A DNA stretch of 64,000 nt from positions 62,001 through 126,000 of the forward strand of contig NZ_VOQF01000006.1 in the NCBI RefSeq assembly GCF_007994985.1. The letters run 5' to 3'. The notes below the pieces were generated by a model, which was given only the letters and a program-made list of their open reading frames with translations, had not been told where the DNA came from and ran no database searches. The DNA comes from Metabacillus litoralis. GTDB taxonomy: Bacteria; Bacillota; Bacilli; Bacillales; Bacillaceae. A program made the position numbers and the translations under genes. Below are positions 45,380 to 54,727 of this stretch, one piece after another. Each line of letters starts with the position of its first letter. The first letter of the stretch is position 1.

Positions 45380-46543
45380 ATGGACAAAATAAATATTGGA
45401 ATGATTGGTTACAAGTTTATGGGGAAAGCTCACAGTCATGCTTATCGTGATTTACCTCTTTTTTTCCCAAACACAGTTCGACCTGAAATGAAGGTAATTT
45501 GTGGTCGGAATGCCAAAGGAGTTGCAGAAGCAGCGAAACAATTTGGCTGGGAAGAATATACAACAGATTGGAAAGCCCTTATTAAGCGAGAAGATATTGA
45601 TTTAATTGATATTAATGCACCAAGTGATGTACATAAAGAAATTACAATTGCCGCAGCTAAAGCAGGTAAACATATTTTCTGCGAAAAACCGTTAGCGCTT
45701 ACATTAGAGGATTCACGTGAAATGCTAAAGGTTGTTGAAGCAGCAGGTGTGAAACATATGGTTGGCTTTAATTATCGCTTTGCTCCTGCTGTTATGTTAG
45801 CAAAAAAATTAATTGAAGAAGGAAAATTAGGAGATATTTATCATTATCGTGCATGGTTTTTACAGGATTGGCTAGTGGACCCTAACTTCCCTCTTGCTTG
45901 GAGACTTCAAAAGGAAATTGCAGGCTCTGGCTCTCATGGTGATTTAGGTGCACATTTAATTGATTTAGCACACTATTTGATCGGTGATATGACAGAAGTT
46001 ATTGGGATGAGTGAAACATTCATTAAAGAACGACCTATCGCAACGAATACAACTGGGTTATCAGCAAACAGTAGCAATGCTCAAGCTGAAAAAGGTAAGG
46101 TTACTGTTGATGATGCCACTCTATTTATGACTCGTTTTGCTAACGGTGCGTTAGGAAGCTTTGAAGCTACCCGTTATGGAACTGGACATCGTTGCACGAA
46201 TTCATTCGAAATTAACGGTAGCAAAGGTAGTGTCATTTTTGACTTTGAACGCATGAATGAATTACAAGTGTACTTTACAGATGACCATGAAGATGTGCAA
46301 GGTTTCCGCCGTGTGTTAGCAACAGATCCAGCACATGCTTTTGCTGAGAATTGGTGGCCACCAGGACATACAATCGGCTATGAGCACACCTTTATACATG
46401 AAATGGTTGAACTAATGGAAGCATTTAAAGAAAATCGACAACCTGTACCAAATTTCCATGATGGTGTTAAATGTCAACAAGTATTAGAAGCAGTTGATCA
46501 ATCGATTGAAAAACGTCAATGGGTTTCTATTTCAGAAGTTTAA
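45380..46543 (+). CDS. Gfo/Idh/MocA oxidoreductase (ThuA operon, first)
   Basis: A 387-residue dehydrogenase of the longer ThuB-like branch. Landmarks are IGMIGYKFMGKAHSHAY near residue 5, the CEKPLALT motif near 101, NYRFAPA near 130, and a GSGSHGDLGAHLIDLAHY active-site helix near 182 (landmark DLGAHLIDLAH) with conserved Asp and His. The start at 45380 follows AGAGGAAAT. It lies 21 bases before the ThuA-like gene. ThuB of Sinorhizobium oxidises disaccharides to 3-keto forms, so oxidation of a glucoside is the leading guess. Confidence 0.88.
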   Translation: MDKINIGMIGYKFMGKAHSHAYRDLPLFFPNTVRPEMKVICGRNAKGVAEAAKQFGWEEYTTDWKALIKREDIDLIDINAPSDVHKEITIAAAKAGKHIFCEKPLALTLEDSREMLKVVEAAGVKHMVGFNYRFAPAVMLAKKLIEEGKLGDIYHYRAWFLQDWLVDPNFPLAWRLQKEIAGSGSHGDLGAHLIDLAHYLIGDMTEVIGMSETFIKERPIATNTTGLSANSSNAQAEKGKVTVDDATLFMTRFANGALGSFEATRYGTGHRCTNSFEINGSKGSVIFDFERMNELQVYFTDDHEDVQGFRRVLATDPAHAFAENWWPPGHTIGYEHTFIHEMVELMEAFKENRQPVPNFHDGVKCQQVLEAVDQSIEKRQWVSISEV

Positions 46544-46564
46544 TAGAATAAAGGAGTGGTTGAT

Positions 46565-47293
46565 ATGAAAAAAAGCGCACTAATTGTATGGGGTGGATGG
46601 GATGGTCATGAACCAGAACAAATTTCACAAATCTTTAAAAACATTTTAGAAGAAGAAAATTTCAATGTGGAAATTTCTTCTTCATTAGATGTGTATGCTG
46701 ATGCTGAAAAACTGCAATCGTTAGACTTAATTGTTCCACACTGGACTATGGGAGATATACCCAAGAAATATGTTCTCAATATTTCAGAGGCCGTCATAAA
46801 CGGTGTAGGATTAGCAGGCTGTCATGGAGGTATGTGTGATTCTTTTCGAAACAATGTTGACTGGCAATTTATGACGGGTGGAAACTGGGTGGCACACCCA
46901 GGAAATGATGGTGTGGAATATATGGTCAACATGAAGGATACGACAAATCCTCTATTAGAAGGTCTCTCTGATTTTAAGGTTGTGAGTGAGCAGTACTATC
47001 TTCATGTGGACCCAGCTGTTGAAGTATTAGCGACGACCAGCTTTCCTGTTGTGGATGGACCACATGCAACAAATAAACCTGTCGCTATGCCAGTAGTTTG
47101 GACAAAACGTTGGGGACATGGTCATGTCTTTTATAACTCATTAGGTCATAAAGCAAATATTGTTGCCATGCCAGAAGTTTCACTTATGATGCGTAGAGGA
47201 TTTTTATGGACCGCTGAAGGTAAAAAACGCACTACAGGGTTAGCCACTTCAACAAATGGTCGTTTCTATACTGGAATGGGAGATAGCCAATAA
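46565..47293 (+). CDS. ThuA-like trehalose-utilisation domain protein
   Basis: A 242-residue ThuA-domain protein with a class-I glutamine-amidotransferase-like fold. Landmarks are ALIVWGGWDGHEPEQ at the N-terminus, the AGCHGGMCDSFR block near residue 83 (Cys and His in the nucleophile-elbow position), WVAHPG near 107 and GHGHVFYNSLGH near 180. The start at 46565 follows AAGGAGTGG. ThuA is paired with ThuB-type dehydrogenases in 3-keto-disaccharide metabolism, and the same pairing occurs here on both sides. Its exact reaction is unsettled. Confidence 0.87.
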   Translation: MKKSALIVWGGWDGHEPEQISQIFKNILEEENFNVEISSSLDVYADAEKLQSLDLIVPHWTMGDIPKKYVLNISEAVINGVGLAGCHGGMCDSFRNNVDWQFMTGGNWVAHPGNDGVEYMVNMKDTTNPLLEGLSDFKVVSEQYYLHVDPAVEVLATTSFPVVDGPHATNKPVAMPVVWTKRWGHGHVFYNSLGHKANIVAMPEVSLMMRRGFLWTAEGKKRTTGLATSTNGRFYTGMGDSQ

Positions 47294-47344
47294 TCTCTTA
47301 CGTTATTAATTTAATAATCTTTATAAAATAATGGAGGGTTCAAT

Positions 47345-48421
47345 ATGAAGAAACTCAAAATAGGTATTATCGGTTGTGGAAACATAAGCTCTATCTACAT
47401 GGAAAATTGTCAAAAATTTGATCATCTTGATCTGGTAGCTTGTGCTGATTTAGATGAACAGCGTGCTCAATCACAAGCAGCTAGATACGGTGTTCCTAAT
47501 GCATACTCTGTTGAAGAATTACTCGCTGATCCTGAGATTCAATTGATTATTAACTTAACCATTCCAAAAGCTCATGCCACAGTTTGTATCCAGGCTCTTG
47601 AAGCTGGGAAACATATTTATACAGAAAAGCCACTTGCAGTGACTAGAGAAGAAGGAAGACACATTTTAGAAACAGCTAAAAAGTACAATCTTTTGGTAGG
47701 CAGTGCACCAGATACTTTTTTAGGTGCTGGAATACAAACGGCTATCCATTTAATTGAGAAAGGAGAAATCGGTACTCCCATAGGAGCTTCTGCTTTCATG
47801 ATTGGACGTGGCACTGAGCATTGGCATCCAGACCCTGCCTTTTTCTATGATATAGGTGGTGGCCCAATGTTTGATATGGGACCGTATTATTTAACAGCTC
47901 TAGTTGCACTATTAGGACCAATTGAAAAAATATCTGGATCAACTCGTATTAGTTATCAAAATAGGACAGTGACGAGCGAACCAAAAGCTGGAACAATAAT
48001 CAACGTTCAAACTCCTACTCATATCTCTGGAGTAATTGATTTTATATCAGGTGCAATCGGTACTATCACAACAAGTTTTGATGCTATGGGTGGATCTTCT
48101 CTTCCTCCTATCGAAATTTATGGCAGTGAAGGAACTTTACTCGTTCCAGATCCAAACACATTTGGTGGACCAGTTCGTATTAGGAAAAAAGATGAAAAAG
48201 AGTTTATAGAAATTCCACTATCAAAAGGCTATGCTCAAAACAGCAGAGGACTTGGTGTAGCAGATATGGTCAAAGCTATTTTAAATGGTGAAAAATACCG
48301 TGCAAATGGTGAATTAGCTTACCATGTATTAGAAGCCATGCATGCATTCCATGACTCATCTGACAATGGTACACACTATCGAATGGAAAGTACATGTGAA
48401 AAACCAGAACCTCTAGTTTAA
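47345..48421 (+). CDS. Gfo/Idh/MocA oxidoreductase (ThuA operon, second)
   Basis: A 358-residue dehydrogenase of a different Gfo branch: IGIIGCGNISSIYMEN near residue 6, TEKPLAVT near 98, and GGGPMFDMGPYYLTALVALLG near 176 (landmark DMGPYYLTAL), where tyrosine replaces the usual active-site histidine in DxGxH. GGAGGGTT precedes the ATG. It is the last gene of the plus-strand operon and is followed by MITE-like copy B. The replaced histidine suggests a different substrate or reaction direction from the first Gfo. Confidence 0.87.
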   Translation: MKKLKIGIIGCGNISSIYMENCQKFDHLDLVACADLDEQRAQSQAARYGVPNAYSVEELLADPEIQLIINLTIPKAHATVCIQALEAGKHIYTEKPLAVTREEGRHILETAKKYNLLVGSAPDTFLGAGIQTAIHLIEKGEIGTPIGASAFMIGRGTEHWHPDPAFFYDIGGGPMFDMGPYYLTALVALLGPIEKISGSTRISYQNRTVTSEPKAGTIINVQTPTHISGVIDFISGAIGTITTSFDAMGGSSLPPIEIYGSEGTLLVPDPNTFGGPVRIRKKDEKEFIEIPLSKGYAQNSRGLGVADMVKAILNGEKYRANGELAYHVLEAMHAFHDSSDNGTHYRMESTCEKPEPLV

Positions 48422-48439
48422 GTTTCGTCAAATGATTTA

Positions 48440-48779
48440 GAGGTTGGGACATAATTAAAAAAAGTCATACAAAAGACGAATAAATCTAAATTCAGTTAAT
48501 CTGAAAGAAACAAGTTCGTTCCATTGCGCTGCAGACACTCCATTCGCCGGGGAGGAAGCTGAGTCTCCTCGGCTATGCCTGCGGGGTCTCAGCCTTTCCT
48601 CAATTCCCGTAGGTGCCCGAGTATCTTCCGCTCCATTCCACTAGTTCTTAGAAATAGTATGCAAAACCAAAAATTCTATTGAAGACAGCAAATAAAACCT
48701 GAACTATTAGGCGAATGATTAATTGATATATCACCTAATAATTCGGGTTTATCACTAGCTTTAATACTTATGTCCAGCA
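48440..48779. mobile_element. MITE-like repeat, copy B
   Basis: About 340 bases in the same orientation as copy A at 37408 and nearly identical through most of its length, including ATAAATCTAAATTCA, TTCGTTCCATTGCGCTGCAG and GCGGGGTCTCAGCC. The left end AGGTTGGGACATAA is intact; the right end TTATGTCCAGCAT is damaged. An internal hairpin (48693-48751) may end the ThuA operon transcript. No protein is encoded. Confidence 0.78.
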
Positions 48780-48874
48780 TCTTCTTTATTGTTAAAAATT
48801 CCAATGAGAATACTTTAATATTGAAAAAACTTTACTTCAAGTAAGAGAAATAGAAAATGCTAATCTGTCTTATA

Positions 48875-48955
48875 CCTAGGAAAAAAGGCGCTTATTATTT
48901 CCTAGCAAAGCGAATTTCTTTAACAGAAATCAACAACAAAGTTAACAAAGTCTAA
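48875..48955. repeat. Second repeat family, copy 2
   Basis: CCTAGGAAAAAAGG, then an AAAGCGAAT block and AGAAATCAACAACAAAGTT, in the same order as at 3263-3340. It lies next to MITE-like copy B, as copy 1 lies next to the degenerate GC-rich repeat core. Confidence 0.65.
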
Positions 48956-48998
48956 CAAAAAAAGAGAAACCTACATGGCTCCTCCCACTCTAAACTCT

Positions 48999-50033
48999 TC
49001 ACTTCTTCTGATCCAACTTCTCTAAATAATCAACAGCTTCACTCAATGTAGCTACAGGTACAACCCGAATATCATAACCATTTTCTTTTACCGCAGCCAC
49101 AATATCCTTTTGATTTCGATCATAGCTTGTTATATCTTTAGGTGTAAAGAAAATCTCAACACCTTCTTCGGATGCAGCTGTAATTTTGTGTGTAATTCCG
49201 CCAATTTGCCCTACTTTTCCAGTATGATCAATGGTACCTGTTCCAGCAATTTTGTAACCTTTCGTTAAATCCTCCTCAGTTAATTGATTGAGGATTTCTA
49301 GTGAAAACATAAGCCCAGCAGAAGGTCCCCCAATATCTTCACTATTAATTTTCACTTCCTTTGGTACTGTAGCAGTAAATTCCTCTTCTGGAACAATTCC
49401 TATTCCAACTTTATTTGATGATGAATCTAACGAGATCATTTCAACAGATTCAACAAGCTCTTTTTCACCTCTTAGAATTGAAAGTTCTGCAAATTCACCA
49501 GCTTTCTTGTTTTCTTCAATATAGGAGATGAAACTTGGTACATCACTCAGTTTTTTTCCATCTATAGTTGTAATAATATCTCCTACTTCAAGAATCTCTT
49601 TTGCTGGGGAATTTGATAAGATCGAACTAACAAAAATTCCATTGTAACTGATATCCACTTTTTCTCCTGCTTCTGTAAATCCTGCAACTAAAGCATTTTG
49701 TTTTGAATTCTGCATCATGAAATCTAATAAGTTCGTATATTCTTTATCTGTTAAGTTACCTTTTACATCTTCTTCTTTCTTAATATCAGTGTGTGGTGCG
49801 ATTAAACCGTATGCTAATATATAAGGGTTAAATGCCTTTACAGATAAAATCGTAGTTAAATTAAAACTGCCTTGTTCATCTTTATTCGCCCCCTCTATTG
49901 TAATCTTAGGTTCTAGATCCTCTATCGTTCCAGGCTGATAAAGATAATATGGAGTTGGAATAAAAGCAATAATGACTAGAATTAAAAGAAGAATTAATAA
50001 TCTATTTATATAACGTTTATTCAATTTTTTCAT
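48999..50033 (-). CDS. ylbL: YlbL-like Lon/PDZ membrane protease
   Basis: A 344-residue membrane-anchored serine protease of the YlbL/SepM family. One N-terminal segment (about residues 10-27) is followed by a PDZ domain (about 125-195) and a Lon-type catalytic domain with a Ser238/Lys283 dyad (IGGPSAGLMF and GGITHKITAA). The 45-residue spacing of the dyad equals that reported for B. subtilis YlbL (Ser234/Lys279), a protease that removes the cell-division inhibitor YneA after DNA damage. It acts on the outer membrane face. Its neighbours here are not the usual ylb genes, so a second paralogue is possible. Confidence 0.85.
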   Translation of the reverse strand: MKKLNKRYINRLLILLLILVIIAFIPTPYYLYQPGTIEDLEPKITIEGANKDEQGSFNLTTILSVKAFNPYILAYGLIAPHTDIKKEEDVKGNLTDKEYTNLLDFMMQNSKQNALVAGFTEAGEKVDISYNGIFVSSILSNSPAKEILEVGDIITTIDGKKLSDVPSFISYIEENKKAGEFAELSILRGEKELVESVEMISLDSSSNKVGIGIVPEEEFTATVPKEVKINSEDIGGPSAGLMFSLEILNQLTEEDLTKGYKIAGTGTIDHTGKVGQIGGITHKITAASEEGVEIFFTPKDITSYDRNQKDIVAAVKENGYDIRVVPVATLSEAVDYLEKLDQKK

Positions 50034-50127
50034 ATGTACTTTCTCCTGTCAGTCTAATATTTTTTATTCCATTATACTCCTTTAAACTAAAAAATAGTTT
50101 AATTCATAACTGATAAATATTTTTTTC

Positions 50128-50184
50128 ACGAAAAGCAAATGCCTATAACGTAAATTAACAATTTAACAAAGTAAAATAGCCTAA
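50128..50184. repeat. Second repeat family, short copy 3
   Basis: CACGAAAAGCAAATGCCTATAACG, split here as GAAAAGCAAATGCC and ATAACGTAAATTAACAA, follows the right half of the repeats at 3290-3340 and 48905-48950 with several changes. Confidence 0.5.
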
Positions 50185-50236
50185 AAAAGAGGCTGTTTCA
50201 TACGTGATAAATCACATATGAAACAAGCCTCTTTTA
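50185..50236 (-). terminator. Terminator of the TPR-dynamin gene
   Basis: A 25-base imperfect stem (50185-50209 with 50212-50236), containing AAGAGGCT and AGCCTCTT at its base, abuts the stop at 50240 and runs into T residues on the minus strand. Confidence 0.9.
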
Positions 50237-50239
50237 CTA

Positions 50240-52996
50240 TTAAAAACTACGACTATATCCTCTTTTCGCCTGTAGCATAAATTCCTGCTGCAACAAGTTT
50301 ACCTCAAATAATTTTAATGGATCATAAAAAACTTCTGGACTTTGTTTCATTCTATCTAACTCATTTTTACCATTTTCAATATTGTCTCTTGTCTCATTAA
50401 TAATATTTTCTACTTCCTGAATAGAGCTAGTAAAGAATGTCGTTATGTCTTGCTTTAAACCTTTTTCAAATAATTCAAGAGGTAAGAACAACTTATTACT
50501 AATTGTTTTTGCTACTTCTTCATATGATTCATTTTCTACATACTTTTTATATTGATTATATAGCACGGTATTATTTTGATTCATTGCTCCAAAAATCTTT
50601 CCGACTCCTTTTAAAAGGATTTGAGCTGGTTTATTTTTAAGCATAATGTTCTCATTTTCATAAAAGATTCTTGCCATCATTCGGTCAATATCTCGACGCC
50701 AATCATATAAAATTGAAAAATCACATTTTAATAATAGTTTTTCTTCTTGATAAATGTCATTAAAAGTTTCACTCATTTCAACTAAATAAGTCTGACTTTC
50801 ATGTAGTTCATCATGTGATGCCAATACCCAGGTTTCGAGTTGATGACTAATTGTCGGTAGTAGCTTTTCCTCTACATAATCCTTAATTTTTTTATTCATG
50901 TGATCATTAAGCTCAACATGAATTTGTTTAAAATCACTATCTTCTTTGATAAATTCTGCGCTCTCCTTAAGTAAACTCGGTAATGCTTCTTGTAATTCAA
51001 CTTTAACATTAGTTATTAATGAACGATAAGCAGTAATTAGAGATTTTACTTTTTCATGCTGCATGTCTGTTAATATATTATTAAATCCCTTTAATCGACC
51101 TAATATATCTTCATTCCATTGTATAGAATGTGCAAATCCCTTTTCCATATCAACTCGTTTTTGCAGTAAATGTGCTATCACTTTTCTAATCACTGTTAAG
51201 ATTTTCGCCGTTCGCTTTTCTTCTACTTGCTGTATATCTAAAGGAAAATGTGTATCTAGAAACCTGTTTAACTTACTTATTTGCTGACTAAATGGATATA
51301 AGGATGAATAAGGTAAGATTTCTGCATTTGGATAGATGGAGTGTACTTTAAATTTAATTTCACCGATAATTTGTTCTGTATCTGCATCACTTGCAACTAA
51401 ATCAACCTTATTTAAGATAAAATTCACCTTAATATCAGGTGCAAAATTTTTCATCTGGAATAACAAATCATATTCTCTATCAGGTAACGGAGCAGTTCCA
51501 TCTATAACAAAGATCACTCCATCAGATAGCAATACAGATTCAAAAAGTTCATCTCTTACCTGTGCACTGCTATTAATTGGTGGTGTATCTATTAATGCAC
51601 ATTGTTGTTCGTGTAATGTAATACAAGGTCTTTTCACTTGATAAAGAGCAGCTGGATTTTTTTCCATCTGATAAAGTAATTCTGTATTATTAGGTAACTC
51701 TTGATCTCCATGTTCAGTTATTTGAATGATGTTTAATTCTTCATGATCACGAAACACAACAAAAGATGGTGTAGAACCAGTGTATATTTTATCACCTAAT
51801 AAAGAGTGAATAAATGTTGTCTTACCACAACCGTGATTACCTAAAAGAAGAAGATGCTGCTTTACACTTCTATCGATGAATTCCTCAGTCCACCATCTGA
51901 GTTTATAATCAATATCAAGCGTATGGCTTCTTGCCCAACTATTTATATTGTTAAAGAGCTGTAGTGCTTCACTTAAGCTTTTTCTATTATTATCTGCATC
52001 GAAAATAATCGTTTCCGCCTTAGATATTGCATCTTGAATCATTGTTGAAGGAAAAATCTCATTCCAAGCTAATGCAATAGCTGATGGAAAAAGAGCATTT
52101 GTTTTTGTTGAGAGCTTTAACCAGCTAGCAACTAACCGTGGGATAACAGATTTTATGTTCTCTAACAAATATGTACCTTCTGTTAGTTCAATAAATGTTT
52201 CCTCAAATAATGGGATCAGTTGATCCCAATAATAGTCCTCCTCCGTTTCTATTGATAATAGCAACTCATTTAACACGTTAAGCCAGCTTATATAATTTTC
52301 TTGTTCTCTATAGCTCTGCCATAAGGCCTTTATCATATCCACAAAAATGATCTTGCTTTTTTCAAACATAATTAACAACGTATCAATAAAATATTCCGGA
52401 GAGAAATCCTTTGATTGACCTGCTTTGACATAAGCTATTAAGATAGAAAACCATTCACTACTTCCTGTACGTAGCGATTCTGAAACAGCCAGCATGACTA
52501 ATTGCTGATCATCTTGATTTTCCTCATAAAACTCTCTAGCAAGCTTTGTGACTTCTGGATAATCTGGATTAAGACTTACAGCATGCTGGATAATTTCATA
52601 GGCATTTTCTATTTTCTTCCTTTCTTTATAAAGGGAAAATAACTTCAAAGCAACCTCACTGTTTAAAGTGGAAACATCTGTCTCGATTGAGTTGTACATA
52701 TCTTCAGCACCAGAAAGTAACCCTAACTTATAATAGGCATCACCAATATTCATTTTAGCCCATTGCTCTAACTCATTTTTTATATTTTCCCATTTAAATA
52801 TTGCTGTTTCATAATCATGATATTGAAAATAAATTTCACCCTGAGCAAAACGAATATATGATAAGTCATAGCTTTCTTCACTATTTTGTTCTTGGAAATA
52901 TGCTTCCCCAAGTATCTCTACCGGTATTCTTCTATCATCATTTGATAAAAATGATTCATAAAAAGTTTTATGAATTAATTGTTTTTCATTTATCAT
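50240..52996 (-). CDS. TPR and dynamin-like GTPase fusion protein
   Basis: A 918-residue protein. The N-terminal third (about residues 40-190) has tetratricopeptide-like helix pairs (YFQYHDYETAIFKWENI, INIGDAYYKLG-like, NAYEIIQHAVSLNPDYPEV landmarks). A long helical part follows, then a GTPase: P-loop GNHGCGKTTF (386-395), G3 DTPP near 470, and G4 NKVD (529-532). The last 300 residues are helical, as in dynamin stalks and middle domains. The ATG at 52996 follows GCAGGAGG. It is predicted to remodel or tether membranes in a GTP-dependent way. It is a single gene between terminators. The TPR plus dynamin combination is uncommon; function unknown. Confidence 0.8.
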   Translation of the reverse strand: MINEKQLIHKTFYESFLSNDDRRIPVEILGEAYFQEQNSEESYDLSYIRFAQGEIYFQYHDYETAIFKWENIKNELEQWAKMNIGDAYYKLGLLSGAEDMYNSIETDVSTLNSEVALKLFSLYKERKKIENAYEIIQHAVSLNPDYPEVTKLAREFYEENQDDQQLVMLAVSESLRTGSSEWFSILIAYVKAGQSKDFSPEYFIDTLLIMFEKSKIIFVDMIKALWQSYREQENYISWLNVLNELLLSIETEEDYYWDQLIPLFEETFIELTEGTYLLENIKSVIPRLVASWLKLSTKTNALFPSAIALAWNEIFPSTMIQDAISKAETIIFDADNNRKSLSEALQLFNNINSWARSHTLDIDYKLRWWTEEFIDRSVKQHLLLLGNHGCGKTTFIHSLLGDKIYTGSTPSFVVFRDHEELNIIQITEHGDQELPNNTELLYQMEKNPAALYQVKRPCITLHEQQCALIDTPPINSSAQVRDELFESVLLSDGVIFVIDGTAPLPDREYDLLFQMKNFAPDIKVNFILNKVDLVASDADTEQIIGEIKFKVHSIYPNAEILPYSSLYPFSQQISKLNRFLDTHFPLDIQQVEEKRTAKILTVIRKVIAHLLQKRVDMEKGFAHSIQWNEDILGRLKGFNNILTDMQHEKVKSLITAYRSLITNVKVELQEALPSLLKESAEFIKEDSDFKQIHVELNDHMNKKIKDYVEEKLLPTISHQLETWVLASHDELHESQTYLVEMSETFNDIYQEEKLLLKCDFSILYDWRRDIDRMMARIFYENENIMLKNKPAQILLKGVGKIFGAMNQNNTVLYNQYKKYVENESYEEVAKTISNKLFLPLELFEKGLKQDITTFFTSSIQEVENIINETRDNIENGKNELDRMKQSPEVFYDPLKLFEVNLLQQEFMLQAKRGYSRSF

Positions 52997-53257
52997 GTTA
53001 ACCTCCTGCAAACACGTTATTTTAACGAAGTATTCCTCACATAGAATTCTTTGTTTGCATATTTATTCTTAATGATTTTCACTCTATTGAAGTTCAAAAA
53101 CATACTTTAAAAACTGAATAATCTTTCTATGGTTTATTTTAACAAATAGTAATCTTCAAAGGATGATTTCACTATAAATTCTTTTGTAAAATGCTATTTT
53201 CTTAAATTTTGTTTAGTTTAAGAATTATGTAGTTTCTAGCTGCATGTGAAAATAAAA

Positions 53258-53312
53258 AAAATAAAACCAACACCTTCATAAATAATACGCTAGAAGGATT
53301 AGTTTTATTAGG
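53258..53312 (-). terminator. Terminator of the 154-residue membrane gene
   Basis: AATAAAACCAACACCTTC (53259-53276) pairs imperfectly with GAAGGATTAGTTTTATT (53293-53309), and the minus strand reads into TTTTTTTATTTT. The rest of 52997-53357 has no supported gene. Confidence 0.75.
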
Positions 53313-53357
53313 GGTTTAATTTTGTACAATGTTTAAAATTTACTCAATCCTAAAGAA

Positions 53358-53822
53358 TTAGGAGCTTTTCTTAATCTTAATCAGCTTCATAATAGTAAAT
53401 CCAATTATTAATCCTGGTATAAGTGCAAGAATTGGTACCCAAATGGGACCTAATAAAAAACCATTTACCTTAACAATAGGTGAATACATTAAACCGACAG
53501 TGACTGTATAAGCACTGCAAACAAATGGCAGATAAGAAAAAGGAGCCACATCACCATTTGCATCTTTAAACGCATCCCACATCGCAAACATATATACACA
53601 AGGATAAAACATTAACCATTGAAAATTGACCACTTGAAATGCCTGATCAATCTCACCTAAAAAGCTTGCCATTATTGCTTTATTAAAATTACTGTTAATA
53701 TTAATTAAAAATTCCAGTAAAATAAAAACTGTACCCTTTATAATCTTCCCGTTTAAAAACTGCGCAAATCCCGGTAATGCAATGCTCCATAAAATCGCTT
53801 CTGTCTTGGATGTTTTTGTCAT
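53358..53822 (-). CDS. TM2-like multi-pass membrane protein
   Basis: A 154-residue membrane protein with about four to five hydrophobic segments. The first segment carries SIALPGFAQFLNGK, like the PGxGQxYxG motif of TM2-type proteins, and a polar loop WDAFKDANGD follows the third. The last segment ends in a basic tail KLIKIKKSS, consistent with cytoplasmic placement. The start at 53822 follows TAGGAAG. It has no operon partner. No specific function is known. Confidence 0.7.
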   Translation of the reverse strand: MTKTSKTEAILWSIALPGFAQFLNGKIIKGTVFILLEFLININSNFNKAIMASFLGEIDQAFQVVNFQWLMFYPCVYMFAMWDAFKDANGDVAPFSYLPFVCSAYTVTVGLMYSPIVKVNGFLLGPIWVPILALIPGLIIGFTIMKLIKIKKSS

Positions 53823-54027
53823 AAAAATGCTTCCTATCATCTTTTTTAGAAGGGCTTTAAATGTAATTGGTGTGGACTATCTTCATATCTTTGCCCTTTT
53901 AACATTTACAATGACTTCCAAATTTATACTAACTTATGTGAAATACCAAAATTCACCTTTGTCAATTTTGAATGCTATGAAACCTTTTTTGTTTACCTTC
54001 GTAGTGATAATAAGGAGTGTGGTATTT

Positions 54028-54243
54028 ATGCAAAATAAAAAGATGCGAATTCTGTGGATCATTCCTAATGTATTTTGTTACTTAATGTCAATAGTTGTGT
54101 TATTTTTTATTATCTCTAATACAGAAGGATTAATAGAGATAAATCGCTTACCTGTATGGTTGTTAATAATGCTTATTCTTTTCCTTGTGTCTGTTTTGGG
54201 TAGTTTTCGGATTATGAGCTGGATTAAGCAAGGAAAAATTTAA
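54028..54243 (+). CDS. Small two-segment membrane protein
   Basis: A 71-residue protein with two hydrophobic helices (about residues 6-27 and 41-61) and a basic end SWIKQGKI. The start at 54028 is supported by AAGGAGTGTGG; the longer upstream frame overlaps the divergent gene and is not used. No family is recognised. A second small membrane gene follows 54 bases later, so the two may be cotranscribed. Confidence 0.6.
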   Translation: MQNKKMRILWIIPNVFCYLMSIVVLFFIISNTEGLIEINRLPVWLLIMLILFLVSVLGSFRIMSWIKQGKI

Positions 54244-54297
54244 TGTAGTCAATGAATAACAGGGAAAATAAAATTAAAGTTAGTTAGGAGATTGAGA

Positions 54298-54486
54298 ATG
54301 CAGATTCTTGTTGTATTTCTAGTGATTATTTTGTCTGTCTTTATTGATATTTATTGGCTAGATACCGAAGGGAAAAGATGGGGCTGGATAAGATCATGGT
54401 CAGCTCTGGGAAAATTAATATTTTGCATAGGATTTGTGATCGTATCTGGTTTCATTTATTTAGGATTAAGTGGTAAATATTTATAA
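54298..54486 (+). CDS. Small membrane protein
   Basis: A 62-residue protein with a hydrophobic N-terminus (ILVVFLVIILSVFIDIYWL), a tryptophan-rich charged loop (EGKRWGWIRSWSALG) and a second helix. The ATG follows TAGGAG at 7 bases. It sits directly after another two-segment peptide gene on the same strand. No family is recognised. Confidence 0.6.
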   Translation: MQILVVFLVIILSVFIDIYWLDTEGKRWGWIRSWSALGKLIFCIGFVIVSGFIYLGLSGKYL

Positions 54487-54544
54487 TTTTATAGTTGCTA
54501 TGAAGTCTGATAAGCTTGTATTTAATTATACTCTGTTCACAAAC

Positions 54545-54575
54545 TTGCGAGTCAAAGAGTTCCTTTGACTCGCAA
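54545..54575. other. Perfect 13-base hairpin
   Basis: TTGCGAGTCAAAG (54545-54557) and CTTTGACTCGCAA (54563-54575) pair perfectly with a 5-base loop. There is no clear T-run on either strand. It lies between the small membrane genes and the DUF350 gene and may stop or stabilise either transcript. Confidence 0.6.
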
Positions 54576-54727
54576 AAAGTCCGCTTTCTTCTTTAATCAC
54601 CTTGCTGTGATGCTCAAAACCAAACAGGGTAACTCCGCTCCTTTCAAGTCTTTGTGCCTGAAAAGTTATGCGTTTTTAATCAGTCTGATGAGCTTGTAAA
54701 TATTAATTTAAATGGAATATAGAACAA

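Noticed and set aside
53782-54027. N-terminal extension of the small membrane gene at 54028
   Set aside because: It overlaps the divergent TM2-like gene and its promoter, and the ATG at 54028 has a strong AAGGAGTG site.
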